Below are positions 11,471 to 22,854 of a stretch of 64,000 nt of DNA, one piece after another. Position numbers and translations under genes: made by a program. The notes below the pieces were generated by a model. The model did no database searches. It saw nothing but the letters and a program-made list of their open reading frames with translations, and was not told where the DNA came from. Source of the stretch: Piper betle (taxonomy: Eukaryota; Streptophyta; Magnoliopsida; Piperales; Piperaceae); the NCBI GenBank assembly GCA_033002965.1, contig JAURVB010014522.1, forward strand, positions 1 through 64,000. Reading direction: 5' to 3'. Position 1 is the first letter of the stretch. Every line of letters begins with the position of its first letter.

Positions 11471-11520
11471 TCCCATAGCCACATTTATAACACAAGAATT
11501 CACCAACCTAAGTCAATTTT
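11471..11520 (-). repeat. 50-base LTR scar between two pol fragments
   Basis: The plus strand here contains CCCATAGCCACATTTATAAC followed by ATTCACCAACCTAAGTCA. Both pieces occur in the G1 LTRs (6636-6655 and 6690-6706 in copy 2) with a gap between them. It is therefore a nearly deleted LTR lying between two partial pol copies, not pol sequence. Confidence 0.75.
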
Positions 11521-12296
11521 TCATTCAGCTCCTCATCACCCATTTGTGCTAGTTTAACACAAGCAACATAATCATTGGAAATAACCAAATGTGCCAGTAA
11601 TCCTGTTAGTTGCTCCACAGGGTTGATAGCTACCACTTATGCTGACATGGCCCAATGTCTAGCTAGCTGCTGACTTTTGTCCACCTTGCCCTTCTGACTC
11701 AACGCGTCTGCTACCACATTCGCTTTCCCTGGATGGTATATGATTTGGAAGTCGTAGTCCTTCAAATACTCTAGCCACCGCCTCTGTCGAAGGTTAAGGT
11801 CATTTTGAGTGAAGATATACATCAAACTCTGGTGGTCAGTGAAGACTTCGAACTGGGCTCCATACAAGTAGGGTCTCCAAATCTTCAGTGCAAAAACTGC
11901 TACTGCCAGTTCCAAGTCATGGGTTGCATAATTTTGCTCATGATTCTTCAATTGACGAGAGGGATAGGCCACCACTTTACCTCCCTGCATAAGGACACAT
12001 CCTAAACCCAACAGGGACGCATCACTGAAGACTATGAATCCTTCATTACCATTTGGTAGTGTCAAGACTGGAGCAGTTGTTAGACTCTTCTTTAGAGACT
12101 AGAAACTCTCCTCACACTTACTAATCCATTCAAACTTGACTCCCTTCCTTGTGAGTTTGGTCATCGGTGATGCTACTAAGGAGAAGTCTTTAATGAATTT
12201 CCTGTAGTAACCCGCTAAGCCAAGGAAGCTTCTGATGTCAGTGACTGACTTGGGTTGTACCCAATCAGTGACTGCCTTCACTTTTGATGTACCCAC
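11521..12296 (-). pseudogene. Integrase linker, RNase H (second copy) and RT connection, unit B
   Basis: On the minus strand 12099-12296 gives the RT connection ([26 protein letters not shown]). 11637-12065 gives RNase H with [31 protein letters not shown] and the final Asp in NVVADALSQ, so all four catalytic positions are retained. 11521-11636 begins the RNase H-integrase linker (ending at DEELNEK-like sequence) and is cut by the LTR scar. This portion belongs with the RT at 12335-13040. The RNase H at 11040-11470 belongs to the neighbouring fused element. Confidence 0.85.
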
Positions 12297-12334
12297 TGCA
12301 ATTCCGGCCTTTGAGATAATATGACCAAGGAAAT

Positions 12335-13040
12335 TTACCTCCTCAACCAGAAGTCACACTTTGAGAGCTTGGCAAACAATTGATTTTCTCTCAGAACTTG
12401 AAGAGTAATGGACAGGTGCTCCACATGCTCTTCTTCATTATTTGAGTAGACGAGAATGTCGTCTACAAACACGATAATAAACTTGTCCAAGTATGCGTGA
12501 AATACTGTGTTCATGAGTGACATAAAGCCCGCTGGTGCATTTGTTAGACCAAAAGGCATGACCAGAAACTCATAATGTCCATATCGAGTTTAGAAAGCCA
12601 TTTTCTGTATATCTGACTCCTTTACTCGCAACTGGTGATAACCAGACAGCAAGTCTATCATAGAAAATACTCCAACTATTTTTAGCTAATCAAACAAGTC
12701 ATCAATCCTCGATAAGGGGACCAATTCTTGACTGTCACTTGATTGAGTTGTCAATAGTCAATACACAGCCGTAGTGATCCATCTTTCTTCTTCACAAAAA
12801 GAACAGGGGCTCCCCAGGGTGAAGTACTTGGTCGGATGAAGCCTACCTGCAACAACTCTCCTAGTTGACTCTTTAACTCCTTGAGTTCTGCTAGAGCCAT
12901 GCGGTATGGTGCTTTAGAAATTGGTGTTATTCCAGGTGCTAGGTCAATGCCGAACTCCACTACCCGCTTTGGACGTAACCCTTGAAGTTCCTCTGGGAAT
13001 ACATCGGGAAACTCCCCTACCACAAGAATCATGGACAACT
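12335..13040 (-). pseudogene. Ty3/gypsy reverse transcriptase (G1 unit B)
   Basis: Open blocks 12751-13038 ([39 protein letters not shown]) and 12335-12559 ([30 protein letters not shown]) cover the fingers and palm. The FVDD catalytic pair is intact. Between them, 12560-12750, stops interrupt the region of the first catalytic Asp (IDLLSGYHQL). Upstream the frame runs into [12 protein letters not shown], the usual protease-RT linker, with no protease before it. Confidence 0.88.
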
Positions 13041-13530
13041 CTTTGGGTTTTGACTCAAACTCAACTAAGTTTGCGAAAAGACTTTTTCTCGGTAATGTCT
13101 ATCCAGCTCTCCGCCTTAATTAGATCAATCCCTCCAATAAATACCAATTATAAATCAGTTCCATTCTTCCTTAACTTTTCCACAGTGTAAAGGTCACTAT
13201 CGTCAATAGCTGGCAGCACCACTTGTCGGACTACTAGTGGCACTGGGTTTGGACGCTCCCCCAGGTCTGCTAACCCTACCCGCCCTTGGGCACTCCCCTG
13301 ACCACCATCTAGGGAGATTCTGGGATCCGATGCTGAGTTTGAGGCTCCATTCCCTACTACCACTCCTGGCAACCGCTGAACAATATTCTAAACCACAGAA
13401 TTTGTATTTTCTGAAGCCTGCACTAGTCCCTATATGGTTGTTAGGATTTGGGCCAACACATTCTCAATGTTCGAATTTGACTACGCAGATCGGTTTGACT
13501 GTCTACGAGTGCCTGCCATCTAAAACGTCG
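13041..13530 (-). pseudogene. gag N-terminal remnant (G1 unit B)
   Basis: The frame 13148-13372 and flanking sequence match the gag N-terminus of copy A (shared YTVEKLRKNGTDL-like and GGIDLIKAES-like segments). After about 100 codons the sequence jumps at about 13060 directly to the protease-RT linker. Capsid, zinc knuckle and protease coding sequence are therefore deleted. The start codon region near 13520 (RQTNR.. reversed in plus orientation) is 160-180 bases from the primer site, a normal leader length. Confidence 0.65.
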
Positions 13531-13686
13531 AACTATCATGGTTCATTAATATTTTTTTTCCAGTTATGACTTAGGTTTATTAGCGAATACATTTGTTAAT
13601 TAATAACACAACACAGTGGGAAAAGATAATTACTGGACTTTTCAAAAAGGTACTTGAGTCATAATTTGTGAGATTGTGGGTAACCT

Positions 13687-13699
13687 GGCTCTGATACCA
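13687..13699 (-). other. Primer-binding site, initiator tRNA-Met
   Basis: The minus strand reads TGGTATCAGAGCC, seven bases inside the LTR edge at 13707. It is an exact match to the usual plant tRNA-iMet primer-site core. It fixes the orientation of unit B and identifies 13707-16627 as its 5' LTR. Confidence 0.9.
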
Positions 13700-13706
13700 C
13701 CTTTAA

Positions 13707-16627
13707 TGACCCGCCCGAACCAGACCGGGTGTTACCTAAAAATATGTAATAATGTAAACGTAACATTCCAGAACATGAATTGTAATACTGCAAATACGTC
13801 TAGATTTTATAAATCATAAAAACCATCATGTTCTGATGCATATGACAATATATAAAATAACCATCCCACAGTCTCAGACTGTTTCCCATAGCCACATTTA
13901 TAACACTAGAAAAATAAAGGGACGTCCAATTTATTATCAATTCACCATACCTAGGTAGGTAAAAGAAGCACCAACCACACTCCTATTCTTCAGTCCAAAG
14001 CTGCTCACCTACGGAGGCAATTCCACGTTAGTGATAAAACCACTAAGCCGCATAATTAAATGAAACAGGTCAATATAATCCCTATTATCATTTCAAGAGA
14101 CTTTTAGTTGTTATGAGCCTATGCCAAGCTCATTATATGCTGGGAGGGGTAGCCTCCCCATCCAGCTACCATCCCATGCATGCGCACACACGCTACGTGG
14201 CCCACGGCCTGTGGTTACCGATATTTGCCATTGACTCACCCTCTCGGTATAACAAGTGCATAATGAGCTTACTTGCGCCACTGCACCCTGTGACCCCTTT
14301 CGGCCTAGGGGCAAGTATTCAATCTTTCAGGGGTGTTACCTTGCCGAATTGAGTCAACCCCGATTACGTTCCAGTGCATGGTGGTCAGATACTCAAGTCG
14401 ACCAAGACTCCCACATAGTAATTTTAAAGGTGTGGCCCTGTGTCAGACTGAATCAATTCCTTGACCCCGATTGTGTTCCAGCGCATGGTGGTCGAATCTA
14501 GGCTCAGGCCGACCAAGGCTGCCAACAAGGGAAAATACAACATTTCAAATAATTATACGGACCTGGATAGTTCGTAAGTGAACCTGCAACTGCGACCAAC
14601 GATCCTAATCTAAACAAGAACATAAAATTATACATAAGTATAATTTTATTCGAGTAGAAATGCATGCAACTAAATGACTAATATATACATCACTATTAAA
14701 ATTTCAAAAATATTAAATATTAAATTATTCATGTGACATAATTATTTAAATCTTACTGTACATTTTAAATTAATTATCTAAATTCCAATTCACACTTAAC
14801 AAATAATAAAATAATTGTCAACTTATAAAAAAATATTTAATTACTATTATTAGTATATTTTCCTTTGAGACGATAATCACTTAACCCTGATCTTGATGAT
14901 TTAGTTTACGGTTATAATTTTTAATTGCTATCATTATTCATAGTAATTTAATTAACTAAGTTGTTTGATTAAATTATTTAAAATAATTTGTATTATTCTA
15001 ATTCAAAGATATTACTAATACAATTATTTTAAATTATTCAACTCAATAAAGTTTCGAAAAATTTTATTTTCATTATGGTATTTAGGTTCAACGCTTGTGA
15101 TTTTTACCCGATTATAGTTTAATAACCCATTTTCTACCTTACTGACTCATTATTAAAATAATCACTTTATTTACCTAATATTAAATTTGATATGATAAAG
15201 GTGAAATCTTTATTTCAGTAATCCCTTATAAACATCCGATTTAAAATTAATCGCTTATAGTATGCCAATTAATTATCGACCGTTTATCATTACCGTATTT
15301 TTTATTACTATGTCCATGTTGATTTCATCTAATAATTAATTAGTTTAGCAACATTAACACATAACCCATTAGAATAATTATTTTTAAATATTTATTTCGA
15401 GTTAGTATTATTTTTAACTCTAGCCGAATCGAGTCAACCCATATTTACAAAGCTGTCATCTTCTTCTTCCCCAACGTCCTTCTCTTCTCCTACCTTCTTC
15501 TTTGCATCAAAAACCAGATCTGATGTCTTCTTCTTCAACCCTATGCAACCTTCCCCAACAACCCAATTGAACAACCATATAAACAGCCCAACAAGGCATC
15601 AACAACGAATTAAAACAGCCAAAGATGAAGCCCAAAGTCCATGTTTTACAGCAGCTATACAAGGCAACCGTCCTGCACCAAACCAGGCCTGTTCTTCTTC
15701 TCCCAGCCTCAAGACGACCACTTTCTTGCACCTTGCTACCAATTCAGAGGTTCAGCAACCTCAGGCCGTCATCAACAAGGAAAAATTGGCCACCTTTGGA
15801 CGTTGCAGGGGGTAGAGTTGTTCTCCCCACGTCTGCACGTTGCCGCCATGAATGCCGGCGAGAAGGTCACCTGTAGTGGCCTGTGCTGGTGGCAAGAACT
15901 GCTGTAATAGACCCTTGATGTTGCCAATGAAGAACAACCGGTGTCTACCCATCTGCATCTTCCATTACAGTATCAATTTCAGAGGATCGCCATCACCTTC
16001 GTCCCCCTTGCAATTCGGCGTAGTACCAGCTGTAATTCCGCCACCCACCAGAAACCATGGACATGGTGAGCCATCCCTTCGACCCAGCAACAAGTCAGGT
16101 CATTGAGGTTGTGAGGGGAAGCCTTGAAAACTTGTTTACAGTCGCCCATCTTGCCAACAATTTGCTCCTGTCGGCCATGGACAGGATTTCAGTTTTCCAG
16201 TTTAGTTTAGTTCTTTTCTTTCTTGTTGATTTGAGACTTTAGTTACATGATTAACAAGCTTACTATCAATTAAAAATATGCATGCATGAAAATTACAGAA
16301 GAGGGAGATAGGAAGGATACCCAAGCAAGGAAGAAGCACTGGTAAGGAAGAGGAGAACTAGGCAGCTAAGGTGAGGAAGACGCCCCCTTACACCAAAAAT
16401 GACGTCATCTTTCAAAATTATAAAAATGAAAATGGTGGCTAGGGTATGTGAAAACACCCCTACACCCATATTTCATTTAACCGGGTAAATAATAAAATAT
16501 ATTAACCGGGTAGAATTAACCGTGTAGAGAATAATAATAATTCTCCAACGTTCGGTCCTTCCCGAACCGCGTTCGGTCCTTCCCAGACCGCGTCCAATAT
16601 ATTATTATTATTATTATTATTATTTCA
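13707..16627 (-). repeat. G1 long terminal repeat, copy 3 (2.92 kb)
   Basis: Plus-strand ends are TGACCCGCCCGAACC... and ...TTATTATTTCA. It is colinear with copy 2. It contains an imperfect internal duplication of about 105 bases (14333-14430 and 14432-14540), both units carrying GTTCCAG.GCATGGTGGTC. It also has a GC-rich island at about 15440-16200. The bases after the edge (GAATCTTTATA) resemble the polypurine tract that follows copies 1 and 2, hinting that another G1 unit once lay to the right. Confidence 0.9.
15625..15876 (+). other. Open frame antisense to G1 LTR copy 3 (83 codons), unproven
   Basis: Begins MKPKVHVLQQLYKATVLHQ and matches the frame at 4692 closely over about 70 codons. 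It lies in the GC-rich island on the strand opposite to the element. No known domain is seen. It may be chance open frame in conserved LTR sequence. Confidence 0.2.
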
Positions 16628-16637
16628 GAATCTTTAT

Positions 16638-16909
16638 AGATAAAACATGTTAGCCCAACATCATGGAATACATCCAAATCGTACAAGGCTTACAACATCT
16701 AACTATATATGATTAGAATGGACCAAACATGAGAAAGCCAAGCCTGCCGTATCCAAACAAGCGTACCAAATGCCGAAAGAGGTTAAGGCCGGGCAGCTTA
16801 CACCATACCATACACAAACCACAGCAAGAAGGGCTGGACCCTACTAACCCGATTTAAGTAATAAGCGACCGACAGTAAAAATCCTTTGGCGGTTATCCTG
16901 AGTTTTACA
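16638..16909 (-). repeat. G2 LTR start fragment
   Basis: Read on the minus strand from 16909 it begins TGTAAAACTCAGGATAACC and matches the first 270 bases of the LTRs at 31909, 38963 and 42665. It is truncated at 16638 against the G1 LTR. Confidence 0.75.
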
Positions 16910-18158
16910 GTACGTATGAATGCTATTCATTATTATTAAGTGGTTGTATTAGGCTTCAAACTTTGCCATTAACTCCTAACATTACCATGACCAAAATGAC
17001 ATGTTGTGCATGAATAGATCTAATAAGGTCAGAGAGTAAAATTTAGAGAAATGGGAGCTTATGTCACCGTCATGATGAAAGTTGCAACATTTCCTTAATT
17101 TTACCCCTATATATGCAAATTATAGGGCATGACAGGTAAAACACCCAACAGAAAAGTTGTAGATCGACATGTTATAAATGTAAAAAATATGAATTGTGCA
17201 AATGTAACCTTACAGTATCAGGATATGATTTTTATACCAAAATAATGCAGATCAGTGACCTACATGCATTATAAAAAACATATTTATTTATTTTCATAAC
17301 CAAATAAGATTCATGAGTAATAAAAATGCTCCTAACAGGCAAATCTACATTTGGAAAATGTCATAAAAATGAAATCACGCAAAAATACAAGCAATATACA
17401 TCAAACAATAAGCAAAAGAGGAAGCACAAACATGATGCTAATGAGGAAAGACCAAGGGGAGGTCTTTTGAGGCATCGAACCTCGAAGCCTACCACCCTTG
17501 GAGGCTAGAAACGTAGAGGGTGATTGGAGCTCCAAGGAGGCAGAAGAAGGCCAAGGAGAGTAGAAGAAGGATGTTAGAGGTGAGGAGGGAAGGAGAAATG
17601 GTGGAAAGGTGAGGGAAGGGATGGTCTTATAGAAAAAGGGTAGTTGGCTTTGTGAAGTAATAGGTAAGGGTGCAATACCTAAAGAGGTACTTGTTGGCTT
17701 GGTGATGTTATAAGTATGGGTGTCATACCTAAAGAAATATGGATTGGATTAGATAAAGTTGTATGGGTTGGGTAGCTAAAAAGGTATGTGTTGTCTTAGC
17801 CAAAAACAGAGAAATTTATCGTCTTTTCCCTAAAGCATTCGAGCCCACCCCAGGAATTGAATTGTAGGTCCCATAGGATGGTCCAGAAGGGTTATCAGAC
17901 ACATAGAAATAACACAAAAGACACAGGAGGGAAATAATCCTAATATCTAACTATATATGACTCGACTTGACCAAACATAAAAAAGTCGGGCGTGTAGCAT
18001 CTAAACATGCGTATTGAGCACCAAAGGAGCCTAAGGCTGGGCAAACTTACACTATACTATACATGAACCAGGGCAAGATGGACCAGACCCCACTAGCCTG
18101 ATTTGTGTAACAACAAAAACGATAGTAAAACCCTCGGGCAGATGGCCCGGCTTTTACA
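16910..18158 (-). repeat. G2 LTR fragment (3' LTR of the minus-strand element)
   Basis: Read on the minus strand from 18158 it begins TGTAAAAGCCGGGCCATCTG and is homologous to 27000-28429. It contains the minisatellite of GGTATG/CATACC units at about 17635-17790. It is cut short at 16910 by the fragment 16638-16909. Together with 25263-28429 it brackets the integrase remnant. Confidence 0.75.
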
Positions 18159-18370
18159 CATTCATATGGAAATTGTCTATGATTAAGACCGCTTTTGTAG
18201 CTATTTGTCTAATATTTAATTTTTTTCTTTGTGACTTAAATTACATGTTATGCCTTCATCATTTTTTCTTATAAAGTGTTTATAAATATTTTAATTCACT
18301 TTGTATTAGTTATATTTTTAATTTAATTTGTATTCAAGAAAGTGGGAGACTAAATTATATATTCAAAATA
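18159..18370. other. AT-rich stretch, nothing recognised
   Basis: It lies between the G2 LTR fragment and the end of the integrase remnant. No frame or motif is supported; it may be the degraded 3' end of the internal region. Confidence 0.4.
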
Positions 18371-18886
18371 TATGATGTTGCTTTGGTCAAAGAGTTTCTT
18401 AGGTAGAGGAGATCCTCGGGGGTAAAGCTGATATCTCAAAGCCTCTAATCTGCATAATTCCTTTATCTCTTCTTAGCTGTAGACAACCTTTGTTGTATCA
18501 ACTCACCCATCTGCGAGGATTCTTGAAGCAACTCGAGGCCTAATACCAATGAATCACCACCCTCTAGACAACACGTCAGTGATCTCCACGGCCTACCATA
18601 CAAAAGCATCAAAAGGTGCCATCCCAATACCGGCAATGGTAGATGCTCCTCCAAAGATCTACTGAAGTCCATCATACACACCCGAAGCAAATCATCATGG
18701 ATCTAGATATTCCTCTTAGACTAGTCATCTATTTATGGGTGTAGGCCTCTGGAATGATCTCTAGAAGGAAGAGGTAAATCAAAGGTCCCTATCTAACACA
18801 ATCTCTTAGGGAACTCTGTGGAGCCTAATGATCTAATCCTGGTATAGTTTGACCAAAGTAGACATGGGATAGGTCATATGAATAGG
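18371..18886 (-). pseudogene. Ty3/gypsy integrase core, left part, split by nested LTRs
   Basis: Minus-strand reading gives, with stops, LYQDQIIRLHRVPREIVLDRD (catalytic Asp region), GMAPFDA..., the segment around LSRGW, LIQQRLSTAKKR and DISF.PEDLLYL near the C-terminal end. Its upstream part continues at 25119-25262 on the far side of two nested LTRs; joining the flanks restores a continuous frame. It belongs to the G2-type element whose LTR fragments are at 16910-18158 and 25263-28429. Many stops make it a dead remnant. Confidence 0.8.
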
Positions 18887-19801
18887 GATAATGTAAAACC
18901 CGTGATTCGAGTCAGGGTTTTATACTCGAGAACTAATTGGTTCATCCATCTATCTGAGTCGAGTTAGTTTTAGAACACGTGCGCCTAGTTGAGGCTGGCC
19001 ATGTGTTATCAGCCATGAGGGTCAAGTATAGCCGAGTGTATGATGATAACAACACTAACACAGTAGGAAAATGAGTTATCAGAATATGCAATAGTATACC
19101 TGATTGTTTATTATTTCAAGAATTAGACCGTACAAATTGAATTAGGTCATTTATCGTGTTAGGGTGTGTTAGATAGGATTTTGGGTGGGCTGGTAGTTTA
19201 GAACATGCTAGTTCATTTGTTTGAGTATATTTTTAATTTATAGAATTTTATCATATTTATTTGATATTTTTTAGAATTTAATTATTAATATTGACCGGAG
19301 GCGAGAGCTAGTCAAGTTTTAATTACAAGACTGCCCCGACCTCTTCCCTTCTTCTTCTTATTCCCCCGGTTCCTCCTCCAAGCTGCCAACTTTTCTTTTT
19401 TTCTCCCCTTGCTCCACTGACGACCGCCCTTGCCACCGCCAACCACCACCACCACAGCGACCCCCTCACCATGGACTCCGCCTCGCCCCCGCCCCTTCTT
19501 CTTTCCTTCTCTTCCTCCTTTACTCTATGTTTTCCACCCTTAGTCGTCACCCACTGCCCCCTGCATGTGTCGCTGCTAGCCATCAACACCGGTAATGACC
19601 TCTGGCAACCCTTCCTAACCCTTTCCCCATCCTGTCTGACCATTCCCCGGCCTGTTCATGACAGGCATGGCGACCCATGCTGAAAATAGGGCTGCTGCCG
19701 ACCAGTCGCACACCACCTCTGGCCACACAATCCACCCCCTATCCAACCTTGACCACCCCGGGCCTTCTCCCCAATCCCTAGCTGACCCCATAGTTTGTAC
19801 G

Positions 19802-21373
19802 TCTAACCCACATTTTTGGGTTAGGGTTTCACCTAATTTTAGTTTTTCCCTGTTCAGGTCAGTATCGAGTCGGTTCGAGCGAGCTCGAGCCAAACTAATT
19901 TTTAGAGTATGAGTTTGAGGCCCAGATGGCCATATGAGCATGTTATGGAGGTTGAGTATGCCAAACATGTATACAATAGTTTCATATATGATACAATAGA
20001 GCATGAGTTATTAGTGTATACACAAGGTATACTTATGATTTTTATAAGTTAGCCAGGATTTCATGCCTAGATCTAAGTTGTTACAGCGTTTAGTTTTCAT
20101 TTAGGATTTTCTAGGTATTTCATTTGCATGCAGCATAAGAATTTTGGATCACTTAATTGTGCCCCCACAATCCTATGGGCCCAACTTGATTGAGTTCAGG
20201 GTTTGAGGCCCATTTAACCTTCTTTCCTCGATTCCCGCCTATGTGTCACTTTTAGGACTCGAGTCAGTTTTGACTTTGGATGGTCTCGATCCAAGTTTTC
20301 GGTCCATATGTATATTACACATACCCATAGGTGATTCCCACTAGGACACGAGTTGTCAGACATCCAAATTGTGCCACATGGCAAGATCTGGGACGTGCAG
20401 TCAACCCTAGCATCACCCATCGATTTATAGAAATTTTTTCCTATTTTCAGTGTTTTCCACCATTACTACCGCCACCACTTGGGCTTGCCACTGGTGGGAC
20501 CCCGGCCATCTTTCGGCCACCCATTTGGTATGGTCGTGACCACCTTGTGGTTGGCTTTCCATTCGTACAACTCACGACCACCAGCACTGTAGTAATTGCA
20601 ATCAAGGACTGAGTTTTTTTATCATTGTTCATCAACCCTGCCACCACCTATCACACCATCCGAAAGGTGAGCTGCCTCCGACCAATCCGACCACCCACAC
20701 AGCTCTCCCTCACTGAGATCTACATTTTGAAACAACCTAAGACGACCACCACGGCGGCAATCACCGCTGGCGACGTCGCCAAACCCGGCCGCAAACTATT
20801 TCGGCCATTTTCTGGCCAGCCAGTGGCCAGACTCCTCCAAACGACACCACCAGCACCTCTGCCATGATGCTCCTTATCGATCCCGACCGAAGGCGACCAA
20901 AGCTGTGCTACTGTCAGCGTTTTCCAGCGACCAGCACAGTCACCCTCCTGTTTGGCCCGTTTACGGGCACTGGTCGTGCCTGCCTGTTCAGCTCTGTTCA
21001 TGTTCGTGTTCATGTCGGCCAAGTCAACCCAGCAGTTTATTTAACCCTGACAAGGTTGGTTCAGCCTTTTTAGTTTGGCCTGGTTCAGCTCAGTTCGGTC
21101 CGGTTCAACTCATTTTCGGACCATTTTTATCCATTCTTGCACTATTTTTGGTATTTCGAGAACTTCTATATTAGTTTATATGCATATTCACATGATTTAC
21201 CATGTTTGGATGTTATGATTACTTATGTTTATTTATTATTTTATTTATTTATTATTATTATTATTCATTTCTTATTATTCGTGTATTTATTGTTTATAAT
21301 GCATGTTTATACGATTACTTATTATTATTATTATTAATGGTATATTTACTTATTAATATTATTCTTATTTATG

Positions 21374-21408
<35 letters not shown>

Positions 21409-22854
21409 CTATTTGCTTGTTCGCATGTATGTGATTATTTATTTGTTTTTAATTATGTATTCTTGTGTTGTATAACTATGATATTATTAATATTCATTGA
21501 TTAATGAGTATTAACTATTTATTTATTGAATTATTATATATTTATTTGTTTATTTATTTATATATTTACTAACACGAGTATATGTTGATATTTAATCATG
21601 TTTACCCGTGTATTTATATAGTGTAATTTTATTATTATTTTATGATTAGAGTATTATTTATGTTCATGTTTATGTATTTATTATTTATCTACTTATCTAT
21701 GAGTGCATTTTCTTGTTTATTTATTATTTAGTATTATTATGTATTGATTTACGTGCCACATGTTTAGTTATAGGTTTGTTGGCAATGTTTTCTTTATTAG
21801 GATGTGTTGATGATATGAGCACACACCACGAGCATGCATCATAGAGAGATGTTAGTATTTTACTTAGTAGTGGGTTCCGATGTAGGTTTTGGAGTCTGAG
21901 CTCACCGAAAATGTGCAAATACGCTTGGAGCTTGGACCATAGGTCCGTAGGAATCTCCTTCTTTGTTTGACCCCTTTCGTGTCAAGTTTAATCATGTTTT
22001 ATACATAGGGCGGCATCAGCGGTATTTTATCAGATCCCTCCAATGTTCGGTCATTTAGTTGTGTTTTCTACACATGTTTAATAAAACTACAAGGATGAGA
22101 TCCCTTGTTGGTTTTCGAACTTAAGCACTAGAAATGTATGATACAAGCCTCTTCCTCAAGCCTATTATATAAGTACATACATTTTTACGGATTTCACGAA
22201 TAAAAGAATGAGTGGTACGGAGATATATATGGACGACACTAGTACTCCTTCAAACCCTGATGTAGTGCGGTGTGTGAGGGTACTGTGTAACGTAGCACAT
22301 TTTCAGAATTTGTGGCACTAACTTAACTGTTCTTTTTGCCACTCGAATACTGGGGTGGGTGATATGGAAGATGTGAGGGCGTCAGCGTTGTATGTATGAA
22401 TGTGATTATGAGCCACAAATGCGAGCCAGCATTTGCTTAAGTATGTTTGCTTACCGCCCAGTGTGAAGTAATCTTGAAGTTTCTAAGTTTTCGCGGGTAA
22501 TGGAATACTCATTTGCCAGTTTGTATTAGTTATTTTTCAGACCAGTAACATTCGTTACTGGCATTTTTTATATAATATATGTAGGTCTTATAATCTTGAG
22601 TCGACTCTGGTGGGAGGATTGATAAATGCTACACAAGCTTGAGCTAAGCGCAGTTGTTTACTTTCCTACTTTTATTTAAGTTCAATGTGCTTTGACGTGT
22701 ATTTAACGGTGTCTTCCATTCTCATAACAGCAAGAAGGTTATTTCGATCTATTTCATCGATCGAGTCATATCAACCAACAACTTTAAACATGACTCGACT
22801 CGATCGTAACATTTCTGATTAGGTTCTTCAGTGAACCGAAATCAGGGTGTTACA
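19802..22854 (+). mobile_element. Solo LTR (family G4, 3.05 kb) with GTACG target duplication
   Basis: GTACG occurs at 19797-19801 and again at 22855-22859. The LTR ends in ...CAGGGTGTTACA. The start TCTAACCC looks like a mutated TGTAAAACCC. Length and content match the solo LTR at 52387-55419 (3.03 kb). It contains a GC-rich island (about 20440-21100), a long TTATTTATT-type low-complexity tract with an (AT)n run at 21379-21408, and a TATA-like TATATAAG at 22166-22173. No coding frame in it is credible. Confidence 0.88.
22166..22173 (+). promoter_or_regulatory. TATA-like box in G4 LTR
   Basis: TATATAAG lies about 690 bases before the LTR end, in a segment conserved in the LTR at 42665-45426 (44883-44890) and the solo LTR at 52387. 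It is a plausible LTR promoter element by sequence only. Confidence 0.35.

Noticed and set aside
6457..16627. Calling this a single intact 10 kb retrotransposon
   Set aside because: It has LTR, primer site and polypurine tract in order, but the outer 5-mers (GCTAA and GAATC) differ and the internal part is a fusion of two elements with a doubled RNase H.
19323..21174. Overlapping frames rich in Pro, Arg and Ala on both strands
   Set aside because: They lie in LTR sequence (G5 and G4), include opposite-strand pairs, and have no domain; the homologous solo LTR at 52387 does not keep them.
21185..21760. Very AT-rich TTATTTATT tract as an origin or matrix-attachment site
   Set aside because: The same tract is in the other G4 LTR (53820-54310), so it is a feature of the LTR family; nothing in the sequence supports a special role.
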